The notes under the pieces were generated by a model. It did no database searches. It was not told the origin of the DNA and worked only from the letters and a program-made list of their open reading frames with translations. 14,013 bases of DNA, from NCBI GenBank assembly GCA_944391365.1, contig CALXTH010000057.1, forward strand, positions 1 to 14,013, read 5' to 3'. Shown here piece after piece: positions 12,604 through 14,013 of the stretch (positions within the stretch are counted from its first letter, which is position 1; every line of letters starts with the position of its first letter). The DNA comes from an uncultured Alphaproteobacteria bacterium. GTDB taxonomy: Bacteria; Pseudomonadota; Alphaproteobacteria; RF32; CAG-239. The position numbers were made by a program, and so were the translations under genes.

Positions 12604-13086
12604 ATGTCAAATCCGTTGGATACAAAAATCATCAGCAAACTGGCTGAAATCCTTGACAACAGCAGCCTGACCGAACTGGAGTACGAAGACGAAAGCTGCC
12701 GCATCAGCTTGTCCCGCAATCCGCACCCGGCACCGGTTCCGCCGCTGCCGCCGGTTCCACCGCAACCGGTTCAAATCCAGGCGCCTCAGGCACCGCTGCC
12801 ACCAGCCGCAGCTCCCGAAGCAGTCTCGGCCGAAGTTGATTACAGCAAACACCCCGGCAGTGTCAAATCCCCAATGGTCGGCGTTGTCTACCTCTCAAGC
12901 GACCCCAACAGTCCGAATTATGTCAAAGTCGGAGACACCGTTGCCGAAGGTGATACCGTTTGCCTGATTGAAGCCATGAAAACATACAACCCGGTCAAAG
13001 CCCATAGAGGCGGAAAAGTCAGCAAAATTCTGGTTGAAAGCGGCGATCCCGTTGAATACGGCGAACCTTTGGTCGTTATTGAATAA
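12604..13086 (+). CDS. accB: Biotin carboxyl carrier protein of acetyl-CoA carboxylase
   Basis: Carries the carboxyl group on biotin between biotin carboxylase and carboxyltransferase in the first step of fatty acid synthesis. The 160-residue product has the usual N-terminal helix (DTKIISKLAEILDNSSLTELEYEDE), a flexible Pro/Ala linker (about 39-74), and a biotinyl domain (about 82-160) with EAMKTYN (123-129), where Lys126 is the biotin attachment site. The family usually has EAMKMMN, EAMKMFN or EAMKTYN at this place. The ATG at 12604 gives the normal AccB N-terminus and has AAGAGAG 7 nt upstream; the earlier in-frame TTG at 12574 sits only 3 nt from a GGGAG and is less likely. accC follows after 32 nt, so the two form the standard accBC operon, divergent from flgE. 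Confidence 0.95.
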   Translation: MSNPLDTKIISKLAEILDNSSLTELEYEDESCRISLSRNPHPAPVPPLPPVPPQPVQIQAPQAPLPPAAAPEAVSAEVDYSKHPGSVKSPMVGVVYLSSDPNSPNYVKVGDTVAEGDTVCLIEAMKTYNPVKAHRGGKVSKILVESGDPVEYGEPLVVIE

Positions 13087-13118
13087 TTACACGGTCATTA
13101 AATTCAGGATACAATCTA

Positions 13119-14013
13119 ATGTTTGAAAAAGTTCTTATCGCCAACCGGGGAGAAGTCGCCCTGCGCATTCACCGCGCCTGCCGCGAGATGGGCATCCGCA
13201 CTGTCGCCGTCCATTCCGAAGCCGACGCCAATGCCATGCATGTCCGTCTGGCCGATGAAGCTGTCTGCATCGGTCCGGCCCGCTCCGGCGATTCTTATTT
13301 AAATATGTCGGCCATCATCTCGGCGGCACTGATCACCGGCGCCGACGCCATCCACCCCGGCTACGGTTTCTTATCCGAAAACGCAGACTTTGCTGAAATG
13401 GTCGAAGCCCACGGCATCACATTCATCGGCCCCACCGCCGCACAAATGCGCCTGATGGGTGACAAAATTACCGCCCGACAGGCCGCCATCAAAGCCGGAT
13501 TGCCGGTAACCCCGGGGTCACCGGCACTTGAAAGTGTTGAGCATGCCATTGAATGGGCCAACAAAATCGGCTACCCGGTCATTGTTAAAGCCACAGCCGG
13601 CGGCGGCGGCAAAGGGATGAAGATTGCCTTCAACGATGACGAAATGCGTGAGGCGTTTACCATGGCTAAGGCCGAAGCTAAAGCCGCCTTTACCAGCGAT
13701 GTCGTCTACATGGAAAAATATCTCCAGAAACCGCGCCATATTGAAATGCAGATTCTGGCCGACAACTATGGACATGTCGTCCATCTGGGAGAAAGAGACT
13801 GCTCCATTCAGCGTAAAAACCAAAAAGTCATTGAAGAATGCCCGTCTCCGGCACTCAACCAACAGCAACGCAAGGAAATCGGTGACATTGTCCGCAAAGC
13901 GATTGAAGAAATCGGCTACACCAACGCCGGTACCCTGGAGTTTCTGTTCGAAGACGGAAAATTTTATTTTCTGGAAATGAACACCCGTCTGCAGGTTGAA
14001 CACCCGATTACCG
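13119..14013 (+). CDS. accC: Biotin carboxylase subunit of acetyl-CoA carboxylase (C-terminus cut by window)
   Basis: Uses ATP and bicarbonate to carboxylate the biotin on AccB. The first 298 residues are present out of about 450. The N-terminal domain begins MFEKVLIANRGEVALRI, with the IHPGYGFLSEN motif of biotin-dependent carboxylases. The ATP-grasp part shows MGDKI, VKATAGGGGKGMKIA (glycine-rich ATP loop), YMEKYL and HIEMQIL. The window ends inside the active-site motif EMNTRLQVEHP (286-296), with Glu286, Asn288 and Arg290 at the places of the catalytic E/N/R triad. AGGA lies 9 nt before the ATG. It is directly downstream of accB and surely co-transcribed. Confidence 0.96.
   Translation, partial: MFEKVLIANRGEVALRIHRACREMGIRTVAVHSEADANAMHVRLADEAVCIGPARSGDSYLNMSAIISAALITGADAIHPGYGFLSENADFAEMVEAHGITFIGPTAAQMRLMGDKITARQAAIKAGLPVTPGSPALESVEHAIEWANKIGYPVIVKATAGGGGKGMKIAFNDDEMREAFTMAKAEAKAAFTSDVVYMEKYLQKPRHIEMQILADNYGHVVHLGERDCSIQRKNQKVIEECPSPALNQQQRKEIGDIVRKAIEEIGYTNAGTLEFLFEDGKFYFLEMNTRLQVEHPIT

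Overview
The window looks like a chromosomal segment of an alphaproteobacterium, probably an uncultured gut or host-associated type with a moderate-to-low GC content. Four things point that way. A SAM-II-type riboswitch precedes metK. The Hsp20 gene has a heat-shock promoter of the alphaproteobacterial CTTG-N18-CYTATNT form. The hook gene flgE has a sigma-54 promoter, as in Caulobacter. The intergenic DNA carries GGGCTTGACCCGGG-type and GTCATC...GATCCA-type repeats that are common in this class. No species can be named from the sequence alone.

Left part (1-4521). Most genes are on the minus strand and stand alone with their own terminators: the N-terminal end of an AIDA-repeat autotransporter-like protein (cut by the window edge), a short divergent S-adenosylmethionine synthetase under a putative SAM-II riboswitch, an Hsp20 chaperone with an RpoH-type promoter, and a lipoprotein alpha/beta hydrolase. 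On the plus strand is an unrecognised secreted six-cysteine protein. It meets, tail to tail, a broken remnant of a GH108-type phage/secretion lysozyme lying beside the initiator tRNA gene. A cold-shock protein gene sits just upstream of that tRNA.

Middle (4522-8073). An AT-rich 570-bp spacer carries two diverged direct-repeat copies, each with the same perfect 14-bp palindrome. It is followed by a proline-iminopeptidase-like peptidase (minus) and, divergent from it, the nagA-nagB pair (plus, 10-nt overlap), which turns N-acetylglucosamine-6-phosphate into fructose-6-phosphate.

Accessory stretch (8107-10968). A secreted Cys-rich protein ends in a DUF1566/lectin-like domain. It is preceded by a 255-nt leader that folds into a row of hairpins ending in a terminator-like stem-loop just before the start codon. 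Then comes about 0.8 kb of repeat-rich noncoding DNA with a structured repeat family showing a compensatory base change. A second, signal-less protein follows whose C-terminal half is collinear with the same lectin-like domain. The Cys-rich gene, its leader and the repeat nest are the least explained part of the window.

Right part (10969-14013). It holds tRNA-Phe, a solitary flgE with its sigma-54 promoter, and the divergent accB-accC operon of acetyl-CoA carboxylase (accC cut by the window end). Gene calls rest on motif recognition by eye; no database search was possible.
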